From assembly GCF_032813545.1 (NCBI RefSeq), contig NZ_CP136520.1:2536001-2600000 (forward strand): 64,000 bases of DNA, written 5' to 3'. This DNA comes from Nodosilinea sp. E11. GTDB taxonomy: Bacteria > Cyanobacteriota > Cyanobacteriia > Phormidesmidales > Phormidesmidaceae. Positions within the stretch are counted from its first letter, which is position 1, and every line of letters starts with the position of its first letter. The position numbers and the translations under genes are program-made. The notes under the pieces were generated by a model. The model saw only the letters and a program-made list of their open reading frames with translations. It ran no database searches and was not told the DNA's origin. This document shows positions 28,101 through 37,486 of the stretch, piece by piece.

Positions 28101-29743
28101 TCGCGGATGGAGTCGATGGGCGGGTTGGTCACCTGGGCAAACAGCTGGTGGAAGTAGTCGTACAGCAGCCGGGGCTTGTTGGAGAGCACGGGCAGCGGCG
28201 TGTCGGTACCCATCGCCCCGATGGCCTCGACACCGTTCTCAGCCATGGGCTTGAGCAGCAGCCGCAATTCTTCGAAGGTATAGCCAAAGGCGGTTTGGAG
28301 GATGGGGAGTGGGTGGGTAGATGGGTGGATGGGTAGATGGGTGGATGAGTCGGGCAGATCTGCTAGTTTCACCAGGTGCTGATCGAGCCATTCGCGGTAA
28401 GGTTGCTCGGCGGCGATCTGGTGTTTGATCTCTTCGTCGGAGACAATCCGGCCCTCGTCCATGTTCACCAAAAACATGCGGCCCGGCTCCAGGCGACCTT
28501 TGTAGGCCACATTCTCAGGGGCGATCGGCAGCACCCCCGCCTCCGAGGCCATGATCACCAGGTCATCTTTGGTCACCGTATAGCGGGAGGGGCGCAGACC
28601 GTTGCGATCGAGCACTGCCCCCATCATGGTGCCGTCGGTGAATGCGATCGCCGCCGGCCCGTCCCAGGGCTCCATCAGGCAGGCATGATATTCGTAGAAG
28701 GCCTTCTTCTCAGGGCTCATCGACTCGTGGGCCGTCCAGGGTTCGGGCACCATCATCATCATGGCGTGGGGCAGCGATCGGCCCGCCAGGGTCATGAGTT
28801 CCAGCGTGTTGTCGAAGATGCCCGAGTCGCTGCCATCTTTGTTGATCAGCGGCTTGGCCCGCTCCAGATCGCCGCCAAATAGCTCAGCTTCAAACATCGA
28901 CTGGCGGGCATACATCCAGTTGATGTTGCCGCGCAGGGTGTTAATTTCGCCGTTGTGGGCCACATAGCGGTAGGGGTGCGCCCGCTCCCAGCTGGGGAAG
29001 GTGTTGGTGCTAAAGCGCGAGTGCACTAGGGCCAGGGCGCTTTCCATATCGCTGTCGGCCAGGTCGGGGAAATACAGCCCTACCTGCTCCGGCGTCAGCA
29101 TACCCTTGTAAACCACCGTGCGGCACGACAGGCTGGTGGCGTACAGGTAGGGGTCAATGCCAGTGGAGTTAATGGCGGAGTGCGCCCGCTTGCGAATGAT
29201 GTAGAGTTTGCGCTCAAAGGCCTGGTCATCGGCCAGATCAACCGAGCGCTGAATAAACACCTGCTGCATGAAGGGTTCGCTGGCCTTGGCGGTTTCCCCT
29301 AGAGAGGCATTATCGGTAGGCACATCACGCCAGCCCAGTACCTTCTGCCCTTCCTCGGCGACAATCTGCTCGAAGACTTGGCGACCTTCTGCCCGCTCCG
29401 CTGCCTTTGGTGACGAGAAAAAGAACCCCACCCCGTAGTGCCCCGGTGCCGGTAGGGTAATGCTCTCTGCTGCCGCCACCTTAGCCATAAATTTGTGGGG
29501 CATTTGCAGCAAAATACCCGCCCCGTCGCCGGTATTGGCCTCGGCCCCCACCGCACCCCGGTGGGCCAGGTTCACCAAAATCGTCAGCCCCTGCTGCACG
29601 ATGGTGTGTGACTGCGCGCCTTTCATATGAACAATAAAGCCAACACCGCAGGCATCGTGCTCGTACTGCGGATGGTAAAGACCTTGGGCTTGAGGCGGTT
29701 GGGATAGGGTCATTGATTTATCGGGCAAAACGATGGAACTCAA
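25118..29743 (-). CDS. gltB: Glutamate synthase large subunit
   Basis: Large GOGAT subunit: makes two glutamates from 2-oxoglutarate and glutamine. A short propeptide precedes the catalytic N-terminal cysteine (C32 in HDACGVGF, counting from 29743). The glutaminase domain is followed by the central and FMN domains; the 3Fe-4S cysteines are in [12 protein letters not shown] (about 1138-1149), and the C-terminal beta-helix repeats are present. The neighbour gltD makes this the NADPH-type rather than the ferredoxin enzyme. An in-frame proline/threonine/histidine insert at about residues 465-481 is encoded by a simple repeat. The start could be the ATG at 29713. Confidence 0.96.
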   Translation of the reverse strand: MSSIVLPDKSMTLSQPPQAQGLYHPQYEHDACGVGFIVHMKGAQSHTIVQQGLTILVNLAHRGAVGAEANTGDGAGILLQMPHKFMAKVAAAESITLPAPGHYGVGFFFSSPKAAERAEGRQVFEQIVAEEGQKVLGWRDVPTDNASLGETAKASEPFMQQVFIQRSVDLADDQAFERKLYIIRKRAHSAINSTGIDPYLYATSLSCRTVVYKGMLTPEQVGLYFPDLADSDMESALALVHSRFSTNTFPSWERAHPYRYVAHNGEINTLRGNINWMYARQSMFEAELFGGDLERAKPLINKDGSDSGIFDNTLELMTLAGRSLPHAMMMMVPEPWTAHESMSPEKKAFYEYHACLMEPWDGPAAIAFTDGTMMGAVLDRNGLRPSRYTVTKDDLVIMASEAGVLPIAPENVAYKGRLEPGRMFLVNMDEGRIVSDEEIKHQIAAEQPYREWLDQHLVKLADLPDSSTHLPIHPSTHPLPILQTAFGYTFEELRLLLKPMAENGVEAIGAMGTDTPLPVLSNKPRLLYDYFHQLFAQVTNPPIDSIREAIITSADTTIGSERNLLKPEPESCRLINLKTPIITNVELAKLKQAGEQGFSSVTLPMVFPAAEGEAGLESALESIFKVADEAIASGTSLIILSDRTIDADHAPIPALLAVAGLHHHLIRNGTRTRVGLVLESGEPREVHHFATLIGYGCGAINPYLVFDTIEGMISDQLLPPMDFDKACQNFIKAVTKGVIKIASKIGISTIQSYRGAQIFEALGLNHTVVDQYFTWTASRIQGVGLDVLAEEALKRHRHAFPDRPTDHITLDAGGDYQWRKEGEAHLFSPEIIHSLQKAVRTGDYEAYKRYAALVNEQEKQLFRLRDLLQFKPREPISIDEVEPVEAITRRFKTGAMSYGSISKEAHEALAIAMNRLGGKSNTGEGGEDPDRYTWTNEKGDSKNSAIKQVASGRFGVTSLYLSQAQELQIKMAQGAKPGEGGQLPGRKVYPWIAKVRHSTPGVGLISPPPHHDIYSIEDLAELIHDLKNANREARVNVKLVSEVGVGTIAAGVAKAHADVILIAGFDGGTGASPQTSIKHAGLPWELGLAETHQTLVLNNLRSRVVVETDGQMKTGRDVVIAALLGAEEFGFSTAPLVSMGCIMMRVCHLNTCPVGVATQDPELRKHFMGDPDHVVNFMTFIAQDMRELMAQLGFRTLDEMVGRTDVLEPKTAIEHWKAKGLDLSPILHQPEVGPDVGRYCQMAQDHGLETSLDMTTLLDLCEPAIARGEKVSATLPIQNVNRVVGTILGNEITKRHWEGLPEDTVHLHFQGSAGQSFGAFVPKGVTLELEGEANDYLGKGLSGGKLIVYPPKQSTFVPAENIITGNVAFYGATSGEAYIRGLAGERFCVRNSGVTAIVEGVGDHACEYMTGGKAIVLGLTGRNFAAGMSGGVAYVLDEAGDFATRCNTEMVDLEKLEDPEEIRDLQELIQRHVDYTQSKRGITLLADWENTVPKFVKVMPRDYKRVLQHIQKALADGLTGDDALTAAFEENARDTARIGGS
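28301..28348. repeat. Simple repeat inside gltB
   Basis: About 48 bases of degenerate GGGTGGATGGGTAGAT units lie in frame within gltB and encode a Ser-Thr-His-Leu-Pro-rich stretch. Similar WGGGTRG-type repeats occur in noncoding DNA at about 51805-51855 and 63393-63422. Confidence 0.75.
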
Positions 29744-30309
29744 ACAGGGACAGCTATAGACCAGCCTAGCTATTTTCTGATCAGGCGCAGGCTGCTGACC
29801 CGTCTCTTAAGAAAATAATCAGATCAGCGACCCTTAAAGATTGCGAAATATCACAAAATTCAGGAGTTTTTAATGGACGAGAATTTCTGCTAAATCAAGC
29901 ACATCTATAGGAAAAGATACACCAAGGCCAAGGTTTTTCAGTCATGGCATCACTCTGAGGCCAGCTTGGCCAGAAGTGGAATAGGGCAAAATCTGAGATT
30001 TAAGGTGATTTCTTGCGTTCTTCTGCCTAAATAGTCGGTACTGCCACTATTTGAGCTGGCACTGTCACACTGGAGACAAAGCTAGACGTCACTTTTGTCA
30101 AGCAAAACAGCCCCCGCGAAGGCTGACCCCTTAGGTTGATGATTCAGAACAGGCTGAGATCAAATCGAGTTTTCGCCTATTGATTACCCAGTAAAAAAAT
30201 GTATTGACCTGAACCAACGGGTTTGACCATGGAAGTCAATCTCTGGCAGCAGTAAATCGGTTTTTGCAGCCGTTAAAGCCCAAGGGATACATCCCACTTT
30301 TGCAATGTC
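29744..30309. other. Gap upstream of gltB
   Basis: About 565 bases between the start of gltB and the end of the SNF2 helicase gene, both on the minus strand. It must hold the gltB promoter. No protein frame, RNA family or clear NtcA palindrome was recognised. Confidence 0.4.
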
Positions 30310-33300
30310 TTACCCCTCGCTGATCAGCTGGAGCAGTTGTTCGGTGGAGATCTTGCCGCTCATATCGGTGCCTTCGAGCAGGCTGTCGGCTAGATCGCGT
30401 TTTTGCTTGTGCAAGTCCACAATTTTTTCTTCGATCGTGTTCTTGGCCACCAGGCGATAGATGGTGACCGGGCGTAGCTGGCCGATGCGGTGGGCGCGAT
30501 CGCTCGCCTGATCCTCCACCGCCGGGTTCCACCAGGGGTCCATGTGGATCACATAATCTGCCGCTGTCAGGTTGAGGCCCGTGCCCCCAGCTTTCAGGCT
30601 GATTAAAAACACGTCGCCCTCCCCCGCCTGAAAGGCATCGACCCGCTTTTTGCGATCTTTAGCGGGGGTGCTGCCATCGAGGTACTGGTAGGCGATGTTT
30701 TGCCCGTCGAGAAATTCTCGCAGAATGCTCAGGTGGTCGACGAACTGACTAAAGACCAGAGCTTTGTGGTTGTTCTCCAGCAGTTCTTCGAGCACTTCGC
30801 CAAAGGCTTCGAGTTTGGCGCTGGGCAGCGGCGTTTCGGCTTTGACTAGGCGGGTGTTGCAGCAGGCGCGGCGCAGCTTCATAATTTCGGCCAGCACTTG
30901 CAGGTGTTTGGTGCCCGACTCGATGGTGGGGTCGGCCAGTTTTTCTACCGCCTCTCGCCGGAGCGCCTCGTAAAACGCCATTTCTTGAGTGCTCAGTTCC
31001 ACTTGGAGCGTCACCTCGGTGCGGGCGGGCAATTCGTCGAGCACCTGGGTCTTGGTCCGCCGCAGAATGAAGGGCTGAATTAATTTCTTGAGCCGGTTGC
31101 GGGCCTGCTTGTCCTGGTTGCGCTCGATCGCATTGGCATACCGCTGGCTAAACTGGTCTTGGGAACCCAGCAGACCGGGGTTGATAAACCGAAACAGGTT
31201 CCACAGTTCCCCCAGGTGATTTTCAATCGGGGTGCCGGTGGTGAGAATCTTAAACCCACCCTGGAGCTTCATCGCGGCCTTAGAGCGCTTGGTGGCAGAA
31301 TTTTTAATCGCCTGGGCCTCATCGAGCACAATGGTTTGCCACTCGACCTTGGCCAGCATATCTGACACATCATCCTGCTGGAGCAGGCCGTAGCTGCACA
31401 CCAGCAGATCAAAGGGTTTGAGGTCATCCAGCACTTTTTGTCGATGGCCCGTGCCAAACTGCATCGGCCTCAGCGTTGGGGCAAACTTCTCGGCCTCGCT
31501 GAGCCAGTTCATACACACTGAGGTGGGCGCAATGATTAGCGTTGGCCCCTCGGGGGCGCGGGCCAGAATCACCGCTAGGGCTTGCAGGGTTTTGCCCAGA
31601 CCCATATCGTCGGCCAGGCAGGCCCCTACGCCCCAGTGGGCCAACCGCGCCAGCCAGTTGAAGCCATCCACTTGGTAGTCCCGCAATTCAGCCTGCAAGG
31701 TTGACGGCAGTTCGGGCTTCAGACTCTGCGCCTCCTTCAGACGCTTGAGGTGGTCTTTCCAATGTTTGTCGGTTTTGAGCTGGCCCACCTCGTCCATCCA
31801 GTCTTCCATGGCCAACGAGGCCAGGGGGTGGAAGCGCACGCCGTCGCCGCTTTTCTCGGAGTAGGTGCGCAGGTCGTCAAGGCGTTTGCGAAACTCTTGA
31901 GTGAGGGCAAGAAACTGGCCGTCCGCTAGCTTGATAAACCGCCCCGGAGACTTCTCTAGCAGCTCCATCAGTCGCTGCATATCCATAATCTGGTCATCGC
32001 TGATTTGCAGCTCACCGCTGGCGGCAAACCAGTCGCGCTGGCGCTGAATTTGAATTTTGAAGTTGCTGAGGCCAACCCGGTTGGTAATCCGCATTTTTTC
32101 GCCCTCGGGCCACTCCACCACAGCCTGGTCGCCCAAATCTTGAATTTCGATCAGCAGCTCTAGGCAGGTTTCGGGATCTTCAATCAGCCATTCGCCGTCT
32201 TCGTCGTCGAGGCGTTGCAGAGTGGGGCAGGTGGTTTCAACGGTGCGAGCCAGCTTTTTCTCTTCTTTTAAATTGCGGTGGGTTTGCAGGCGGCGACCGT
32301 CGATCTCGGCGATCACCATTTCGCCGCCGGTGCCGGGGCGGTAGTAGGGGCCATCGTCGCCAAAGGGACGAGTTAGCAGCGAGACTTTGAGGCCTTCGCC
32401 AGCGGGCAGCAAGTGCAGGTGGGGCTGGGGCACCGCTGCCACTTCTTCGGCATCGGCCACGCCGCCGCCAATGTCAGAGTGCACCGTAACCAGGCCAGCC
32501 ACAGCGTTGATGGCGGCAAGCACCTGCTCTTTGGCGGTTTCGGGCACCTCTAGGGCATTCTTTGGCCCGAGCACCTCGGCGATGCGGTGGTGGCTGGCGG
32601 CAAACTCTACCACCTTGAGCCGGGTGGGGGTTTCTTTGAACAACGTGATGGCTTTTTTCTGCTCCACGGGAGGGGTCAGTGAAATTTCGAGCTTGCCCGC
32701 GCCCGCCTGACGCACTAGCAGCGCCGGTTCACCCTTGACCACATCGACGCGGGTGGTAGGTGAGTCTTCCCAAAACACCAGGGGGTGTCCGACTAAGGCC
32801 ACCAGCGCCTGGTCAGAAAAGGTGTAGTTGTCGTAGCCGTAGGCGTAGGGGTCGGCAGTCAGGTGGGCACAGATATTCAGGTCTTGGGGGGTGAGGTAGT
32901 TAAAGGATTTGACCTCGTGCTTAAGGCGGCGCAGGGCGATCGCTCGGCCCCGGCTCCAGCCGCCTTTGACGCTAATTTTTTGCTCTTTAGGCTGGAGCAA
33001 CCAAGTATTTTCAGAATAAAAGGTGAGAAACCAGGCCAGCCGGTATTCGGCGGTGACGGGCTGGCTGGCTGGGGCTGCAACGGTGGGGTTGAGGCCAATC
33101 AGCGCCGTTAGCGATAGCTCCCAGGCCTGTTTTGGAGTAATCAGCGTCACCAGAGGGGTAATGCCGGTTTTGGCACGCAGGGAGGGAGCCTTTTGGCCGT
33201 AGGCACTGTCGGGGTTGAGCCGGGTCAGCAACTCGGCGGCCTCAAGGGCAAACCAGTCGTAGCCTGCCGCAGTGGCGTCTTTATAGAGATCTTTCACCAT

Positions 33301-34602
33301 GTCGGGCAGACGCTCTTGGGCATTTTCGACATTCACCCAGTAGAGGCAGAGCATGTCGATCAGCGCCTCAAAGCTGCTGGCGTTGTCGAGGGTGCTGACG
33401 GGGGTGCTGGTCAGGTAGCGCTTGGCGACCACATTACCCTGCATCGCCTGGGCAACTTTTTCTAGGCAGCTATAGGTCACACTCATCCAGTGGCGGTAGT
33501 TCTGCTCGGCGATGATATGGGCATAGCCTTCAGCCTCTTTGAGGCTAGTCAGCGAGCCTTCTTTGATCAGCGCCAGGATCAGAAAAATGCCGGGCACAGT
33601 GTCAAAGTAGATTTTGCGCTTACCGGTGGTTTTTTTGAGCAGTTTGAGCGCCACTGCACCCTCTTGCAGGGTTTGGGCGTAGTCGCCCCGCAGACAGCTG
33701 ACCCAGCTCTGGTGCAGCAGTAGCTCAATGGGGTCTTCTTCAGCGAAGTCTTGTAGAGCGCGATCGGCCTCTGCTAGTCGGCCTCGGGCGATCAGCTGTT
33801 CGACCCAAATGCCTTTGAGGCGGTCAGACACGGTTGCGCTTGCCTCAGTACATTCTGCGTGGAGCAGGGCAAACGCATCGGGGGCCGGGGCCATAGTCAG
33901 CAGTGAATTGACGCAGAGGCTACCCAGGGCGGCTTCGTAGAGGGCGGGGGCTTGTTTAAGGCTAAGAAACCAGTCGCGATCGAAGGGGTTGTTGCATACC
34001 AGCTCAAACACCTGGGCCATGGAAATGCGGCTGGTGGCGTAGGGATTGCTGTAGTACGACTCAAACTGCTGCTCGATGTAGTTCCAGTCGTGGCGGTAGA
34101 GGCCGATGCGCACCTCGCGAATGAACTCGTCTTCGTTTTGAAACAGGCGTAGGGATTTGTTCCACCCGTGGGTGCGCACGGGGAACTGGGTCTGCACGGC
34201 TTTGGCCATAGGCTCAAAGCTGCCTCGGCTGACGGCGTCGCGGGTGACGATTTCGACCAGTAGGGGGTGGCACTGGGGGCCGTAGTTGCTGTGGGCCACC
34301 AAAAGCCGCTTGCCGGTCAGATGGACAACTAGAGGATTGAGCTGTTTTAGATCGAGGACTGACGGTTTGCCGACCTTCTCTTGGTACAGGTTGAAGCAGT
34401 CGATCAGCTTGATCTTGCCGGTGGGAATGTAAATGATGGCGTAGAGCTGCACTACCTCTCGGTCTAGCTCGGGGAGGCTTTGGTAAGACTGCACCAGGTC
34501 GGCGCGCAGGGCTGAAGCTTTTTTGGAGGCAGACATAGGAGGCGATCGCAGAAAACTGCTGGTGTTGGAATTGTATCGGTCTGAGCTAGCGACAATGTTC
34601 AT
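30310..34602 (-). CDS. SNF2-family DEAD/DEAH helicase
   Basis: A 1430-residue SWI2/SNF2 ATPase. The C-terminal ~480 residues hold both RecA lobes: ACLADDMGLGKTLQAL (Walker A, about 995-1005), VLDEAQAIKN (about 1091-1100), and in lobe 2 SLKAGGTGLNLTAADYV and HRIGQLRPVTIYRL. The preceding ~950 residues are largely helical without a motif I recognise. Likely a dsDNA translocase in repair, replication or transcription. No methyltransferase or nuclease is adjacent, so there is no sign that it belongs to a restriction-like system such as DISARM. Confidence 0.92.
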   Translation of the reverse strand: MNIVASSDRYNSNTSSFLRSPPMSASKKASALRADLVQSYQSLPELDREVVQLYAIIYIPTGKIKLIDCFNLYQEKVGKPSVLDLKQLNPLVVHLTGKRLLVAHSNYGPQCHPLLVEIVTRDAVSRGSFEPMAKAVQTQFPVRTHGWNKSLRLFQNEDEFIREVRIGLYRHDWNYIEQQFESYYSNPYATSRISMAQVFELVCNNPFDRDWFLSLKQAPALYEAALGSLCVNSLLTMAPAPDAFALLHAECTEASATVSDRLKGIWVEQLIARGRLAEADRALQDFAEEDPIELLLHQSWVSCLRGDYAQTLQEGAVALKLLKKTTGKRKIYFDTVPGIFLILALIKEGSLTSLKEAEGYAHIIAEQNYRHWMSVTYSCLEKVAQAMQGNVVAKRYLTSTPVSTLDNASSFEALIDMLCLYWVNVENAQERLPDMVKDLYKDATAAGYDWFALEAAELLTRLNPDSAYGQKAPSLRAKTGITPLVTLITPKQAWELSLTALIGLNPTVAAPASQPVTAEYRLAWFLTFYSENTWLLQPKEQKISVKGGWSRGRAIALRRLKHEVKSFNYLTPQDLNICAHLTADPYAYGYDNYTFSDQALVALVGHPLVFWEDSPTTRVDVVKGEPALLVRQAGAGKLEISLTPPVEQKKAITLFKETPTRLKVVEFAASHHRIAEVLGPKNALEVPETAKEQVLAAINAVAGLVTVHSDIGGGVADAEEVAAVPQPHLHLLPAGEGLKVSLLTRPFGDDGPYYRPGTGGEMVIAEIDGRRLQTHRNLKEEKKLARTVETTCPTLQRLDDEDGEWLIEDPETCLELLIEIQDLGDQAVVEWPEGEKMRITNRVGLSNFKIQIQRQRDWFAASGELQISDDQIMDMQRLMELLEKSPGRFIKLADGQFLALTQEFRKRLDDLRTYSEKSGDGVRFHPLASLAMEDWMDEVGQLKTDKHWKDHLKRLKEAQSLKPELPSTLQAELRDYQVDGFNWLARLAHWGVGACLADDMGLGKTLQALAVILARAPEGPTLIIAPTSVCMNWLSEAEKFAPTLRPMQFGTGHRQKVLDDLKPFDLLVCSYGLLQQDDVSDMLAKVEWQTIVLDEAQAIKNSATKRSKAAMKLQGGFKILTTGTPIENHLGELWNLFRFINPGLLGSQDQFSQRYANAIERNQDKQARNRLKKLIQPFILRRTKTQVLDELPARTEVTLQVELSTQEMAFYEALRREAVEKLADPTIESGTKHLQVLAEIMKLRRACCNTRLVKAETPLPSAKLEAFGEVLEELLENNHKALVFSQFVDHLSILREFLDGQNIAYQYLDGSTPAKDRKKRVDAFQAGEGDVFLISLKAGGTGLNLTAADYVIHMDPWWNPAVEDQASDRAHRIGQLRPVTIYRLVAKNTIEEKIVDLHKQKRDLADSLLEGTDMSGKISTEQLLQLISEG

Positions 34603-34961
34603 CTCACACTGGGATTGGCCCAGCCTACTGAGAATAAATCACTTCTTATTGACAATATGTTGCAACAATCCCAGGACTTGGGTATCTTAGTAAAAGTGAT
34701 AGTCAATAGCGATGGCAATCAATAGTTCCGCCAAACTAGCTCCAAAAAATTTCTAAAAATGCCGTAGTGCTTGTAGGCAAGGGCTTAAAGCGATTTCAGC
34801 CCTTGGTTTATCGGCCCATGGCAGCACCCACTTCAGAGTTAATTTCATTAAGCCCAAGCCCCTTGGGGCTGCCACTATGGAGAGTCAGTCGATTTAATAT
34901 GCACGTTGTAAAGTCAGGCCGCTCAAAATCAGGGCAGACCGCTCAGGCCCGTCCCCTCTCT
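34603..34961. other. Divergent promoter region, helicase / iron-sulfur operon
   Basis: About 360 bases. It has an A+T-rich segment with TTGACA at 34649, a stem-loop with 9-bp arms (CAAGGGCT ... AGCCCTTG, about 34777-34806), and a second hairpin (CCAAGCCCC-TTGGGGCT) at about 34852-34870. The frame is open through here for the next gene but reads as low-complexity sequence. Confidence 0.45.
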
Positions 34962-35186
34962 ATGACCGTGGTTGAGCTAGACCGGGTCAACCGCTGGAAT
35001 GTCTACCGCCGCCTCCAAGAGTTGACTATGGTGTGTGAGTGTGGCTGCGATCGCCCCCTCACCGTTGCCATCACCACCCCCGCCGATGCCCTACTGGTTT
35101 GGAGCGTAGTGCAGGCCGTGACTCTCCCTAAGCCTTCTCTCACCGACCACCTTGAGCGCTGCTGGCAGCAAAGGAGCCTGCGATGA
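34962..35186 (+). CDS. Asr1405/Asl0597-family small protein
   Basis: A 74-residue cyanobacterial protein: MTVVELDRVNRWNVYRRL, then a CECGCDRP cysteine cluster, then ALLVWSVVQAVTLPKPSL and a terminal HLERCW. The order of a W-x-VY-RLQEL block, a cysteine pair and a WSVV block matches the Asr1405/Asl0597 family as I recall it. Function unknown; the cysteines hint at metal or cluster binding. An upstream ATG at 34899 is possible. Its TGA overlaps the next gene's ATG by 4 bases, so translation is coupled. Confidence 0.7.
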   Translation: MTVVELDRVNRWNVYRRLQELTMVCECGCDRPLTVAITTPADALLVWSVVQAVTLPKPSLTDHLERCWQQRSLR

Positions 35187-35770
35187 ACACCTTTTACGAA
35201 CCCGCCGTAGCAGATGCTAAAACGACATCAGCACCGACTGGGCAGGTGCTCAAGGGCTTATATGCCGGAGCCTACCGCTCAGACAAAGGCAAGATCAAAG
35301 GGCTGATGCTGCAAGTCGGCGAAGCTGAGTTCACCGTTAAGCTGCCCAAGTATCTGCGGCCCATGCTGGTGCGCGAACTGGCTCCCGATGACTTTGTCCA
35401 GGTGTGGGCCTACCCCGAGGGCGATCGCTGGCGGGCGATCAATGTGCTGCCTCTACCGGAGTGCGAAGCAGAAACCCTGCGCCAGCAGTGGGGCCATTTG
35501 GTTTCCGCGCCTGAGGTGCCGCAGCCCCAGAAAAAGCGACTGTGCATTGAAGTGTGCAGCAAGGGTAAATGCTTTAAGCAGGGCGGCAGACAGCTGTATC
35601 ACGATCTGCAAGCCGCCGTAGACAGCGACCCTGAGTTGAGCCACGTTTCGGTCAAGGCGACGGGCTGCATGAAAGCCTGCAAGCATGGCCCCAACCTGCG
35701 CTTGCCCAGCGGCCAAATGCTGCACCGGGCCTGCCCTGCCGATGCCCTGGCAAACCTAGGGGCCAAGTGA
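35183..35770 (+). CDS. Thioredoxin-like [2Fe-2S] ferredoxin-domain protein
   Basis: A 195-residue protein with an N-terminal beta-rich domain (KGLMLQVGEAEFTVKLPKYLRPML) and a C-terminal thioredoxin-like [2Fe-2S] domain. The cluster cysteines are in VCSKGKCFKQGG and TGCMKACKHGPNL. Such domains occur in Nuo24-like and sucrase/ferredoxin-like proteins; the exact electron partner is unknown. It is the middle gene of an overlapping three-gene set and is followed within one base by a small membrane peptide. Confidence 0.88.
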   Translation: MNTFYEPAVADAKTTSAPTGQVLKGLYAGAYRSDKGKIKGLMLQVGEAEFTVKLPKYLRPMLVRELAPDDFVQVWAYPEGDRWRAINVLPLPECEAETLRQQWGHLVSAPEVPQPQKKRLCIEVCSKGKCFKQGGRQLYHDLQAAVDSDPELSHVSVKATGCMKACKHGPNLRLPSGQMLHRACPADALANLGAK

Positions 35771-35877
35771 TGAATGGCCAGGCGTTTGACCCCCAACGGG
35801 TAGACCACTGGCTGGTAATCATCGCCTTTGTGGCGCTCTCTAGCTGGATTATTTGGAAGGTGTATCTCGATGGGTAG
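35770..35877 (+). CDS. 35-residue single-pass membrane peptide
   Basis: A tiny gene whose ATG shares its first base with the stop codon of the ferredoxin-domain gene (TGATG overlap), indicating translational coupling. The product starts MNGQAFDPQRVDHW and has one hydrophobic segment at about residues 14-29 (LVIIAFVALSSWIIW) and the ending KVYLDG. The coupling and clean transmembrane pattern make it likely real. Function unknown; it might anchor the ferredoxin-like protein to the membrane (inference). Confidence 0.66.
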   Translation: MNGQAFDPQRVDHWLVIIAFVALSSWIIWKVYLDG

Positions 35878-35985
35878 GGAGTGGGCGTGAGCCAGCATGA
35901 GATCAGTGAAGCGATTCCCCCTGCCCCCCTTGCTAAGGGGGGCGAGTGTTTGCCTACTCTCCAGAGGAAGGGGGATAAAGGACAG

Positions 35986-36528
35986 CTACCAGCCGAGCTT
36001 GAGGCTGTCGGGGGTGAGGAAGTGCTCCAGATGGTAGGCCCGCTCCTCGGTTTTCAGCAAAATTTGCTCGTACAGGTAGCGGGTGGCGCGATCGCCCAAA
36101 CTCTCGGCCTGAGATGCCAGCCGACGAATCAACTCGATCAGCGCCTGCTCGGCTTTGAGGTCGTGGTCGATCATGATGCGGCAACGGTAGGTGTCGTCGT
36201 TTTCCATGTCAAAGCAGCACAACTCACCCAGTTTGCTAAAGCTCAGGGGTGGGATGCCACCCAAACCATGCAACCGCTCTCCCACATCGTGGGCGTGGCC
36301 CTGGGCCGCCTCGTAGCTCTCTTCAAAATAGTTGTGGAGCATGTAGTACTCAGAACCCTCCACCACAAAGTGATGCTTTTGGTACTGCAACGACAGGGCA
36401 GTAAAGCTGGCATAGAGCGTTGCCAGGCCATCCACCACGGGCTCTGTAATCGACTTCTCCAGCAAAATTGGGTTGTCTGCCACCTCGCCGTAGGTTTGCA
36501 GCAGTGTTTCAGTGATAGGCATAATCAT
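35986..36528 (-). CDS. dps: Dps-family ferritin-like protein
   Basis: A 180-residue DNA-protection/iron-storage dodecamer subunit. The ferroxidase spacing H-x11-H-x3-[DE] is present at H53, H65 and E69, with E84 further on, in KHHFVVEGSEYYMLHNYFEE. Dps oxidises ferrous iron with peroxide. It is divergent from a Fur-family regulator across a spacer with three dyads, so joint iron or peroxide control is likely. DpsA is the usual cyanobacterial name. Confidence 0.92.
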   Translation of the reverse strand: MIMPITETLLQTYGEVADNPILLEKSITEPVVDGLATLYASFTALSLQYQKHHFVVEGSEYYMLHNYFEESYEAAQGHAHDVGERLHGLGGIPPLSFSKLGELCCFDMENDDTYRCRIMIDHDLKAEQALIELIRRLASQAESLGDRATRYLYEQILLKTEERAYHLEHFLTPDSLKLGW

Positions 36529-36669
36529 CCCCCTTTATCAGCAGTTAAAGTGACCCCAATGTTGAGGGCCTACTTTCTGAGCCTACCTTATTTTTTTGAA
36601 TCCAGCTAATAACCTTTTCTGTTTAAAAAGTATAGAAAAATGCAGAACTTGATCGTCAATATAAATAGC

Positions 36670-36682
36670 GAAAATGATTTTC
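36670..36682. promoter_or_regulatory. Dyad 1 of three in dps-fur spacer
   Basis: GAAAATGATTTTC is a perfect 13-base dyad. Overlapping it on the right is another perfect inverted repeat, TTCAAT-AAAC-ATTGAA (36680-36695). Likely an operator for the adjacent Fur-family protein (inference). Confidence 0.6.
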
Positions 36683-36700
36683 AATAAACATTGAATCGTG

Positions 36701-36721
36701 TATCGAAAACGGTTTTCGATA
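36701..36721. promoter_or_regulatory. Dyad 2 of three in dps-fur spacer
   Basis: A perfect 21-base dyad, arms TATCGAAAAC and GTTTTCGATA around a central G. Its centre is 35 bases from that of dyad 1. It is the longest and probably highest-affinity site. Confidence 0.66.
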
Positions 36722-36738
36722 GTTTCAAATACCTTAGC

Positions 36739-36751
36739 GAAAGTTACTTTC
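36739..36751. promoter_or_regulatory. Dyad 3 of three in dps-fur spacer
   Basis: GAAAGTTACTTTC is a perfect 13-base dyad, centre 34 bases from dyad 2. All three share GAAA(A/G) and its complement around a 3-base spacer or so. Confidence 0.6.
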
Positions 36752-36824
36752 AACAATTGTAGCTAGGACACCAGGCTCAGGCTAAACCCTTCAAAAACTG
36801 TTCTCTACCTATGCCCTTAGCCAG

Positions 36825-37358
36825 ATGTCAACTTCTGATTTATATTGGCAACGCCCCCGCTTCTTTGAGCCCAACCAACGCATGATGGAAAACGATCCAC
36901 CTCTGTCTAGCTTAAGTCAGGAACCTGAATTACTCAAAACCGTTCTCAATAAAGAAGGATTTCGGTTTACGAGTCAGCGGCAAAAAATTTTGGATTTGTT
37001 TCAGTCGGCGGCTCTAGGACACCATCTCAATGCCGAAGAAATTCATCAGCAGTTGTTAAATCGGGGTGAAAAAATCAGCTTTTCTACCATTTACCGGGCG
37101 CTACACGTGATGGTGCAGCTAGGTCTGCTGCAAGAACTAGAGCTAGCAGAGGGCCGCAAATATTACGAACTCAACACTCCCTTTATGGAGCAGCACCACC
37201 ACCTGGTATGTGTTCAGTGCGGGGCGGTGCAGGAGTTTGAAGATGCCACTATGACCCAGGTGGGCAGCACCGAAAGCGCTTCCCGTGGGTTTTCGCTGCT
37301 CAACTGCCAGTTTACGGTCTATGGCATTTGCCCCAATTGTCAGTCACTGTTGGGCTAA
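36825..37358 (+). CDS. Fur/PerR-family metalloregulator
   Basis: A 177-residue Fur-superfamily repressor: winged helix (FRFTSQRQKILDLF, HHLNAEEIHQQLL, KISFSTIYRALHVMVQLGLLQEL) and a dimer/metal domain with HHHLVCVQCG and the second cysteine pair CPNCQ, i.e. a structural zinc site. Whether it senses iron, peroxide or zinc cannot be told from these motifs. The frame opens at ATG 36825; a later MM pair at 36882 would give a more typical 158-residue Fur. The dyads upstream suggest autoregulation and control of dps. Confidence 0.9.
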   Translation: MSTSDLYWQRPRFFEPNQRMMENDPPLSSLSQEPELLKTVLNKEGFRFTSQRQKILDLFQSAALGHHLNAEEIHQQLLNRGEKISFSTIYRALHVMVQLGLLQELELAEGRKYYELNTPFMEQHHHLVCVQCGAVQEFEDATMTQVGSTESASRGFSLLNCQFTVYGICPNCQSLLG

Positions 37359-37486
37359 ACGATGAGTCGCCGCTGCACCGATTGATTCATAGCGGCCAAA
37401 GACTAGCTCCGTTCGCGCCAGCTGCACCCCCAGCGTCAGCAGCACCACCGGAATTGCGCCCCCCCCAGTCGCGCCATAAAACCGTT

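Noticed and set aside
25743..28882. Long open frames on the plus strand across gltB (up to 254 codons)
   Set aside because: They mirror the codon structure of gltB on the other strand; no domain content and no spacing expected of genes.
30310..34602. SNF2 helicase as part of a DISARM-like or other restriction system
   Set aside because: No methyltransferase, phospholipase D or DUF1998 partner is adjacent; neighbours are glutamate synthase and an iron-sulfur operon.
35881..36609. 242-codon plus-strand frame over dps
   Set aside because: Overlaps nearly all of dps and its promoter; the dps frame has conserved ferroxidase residues and this one has none.
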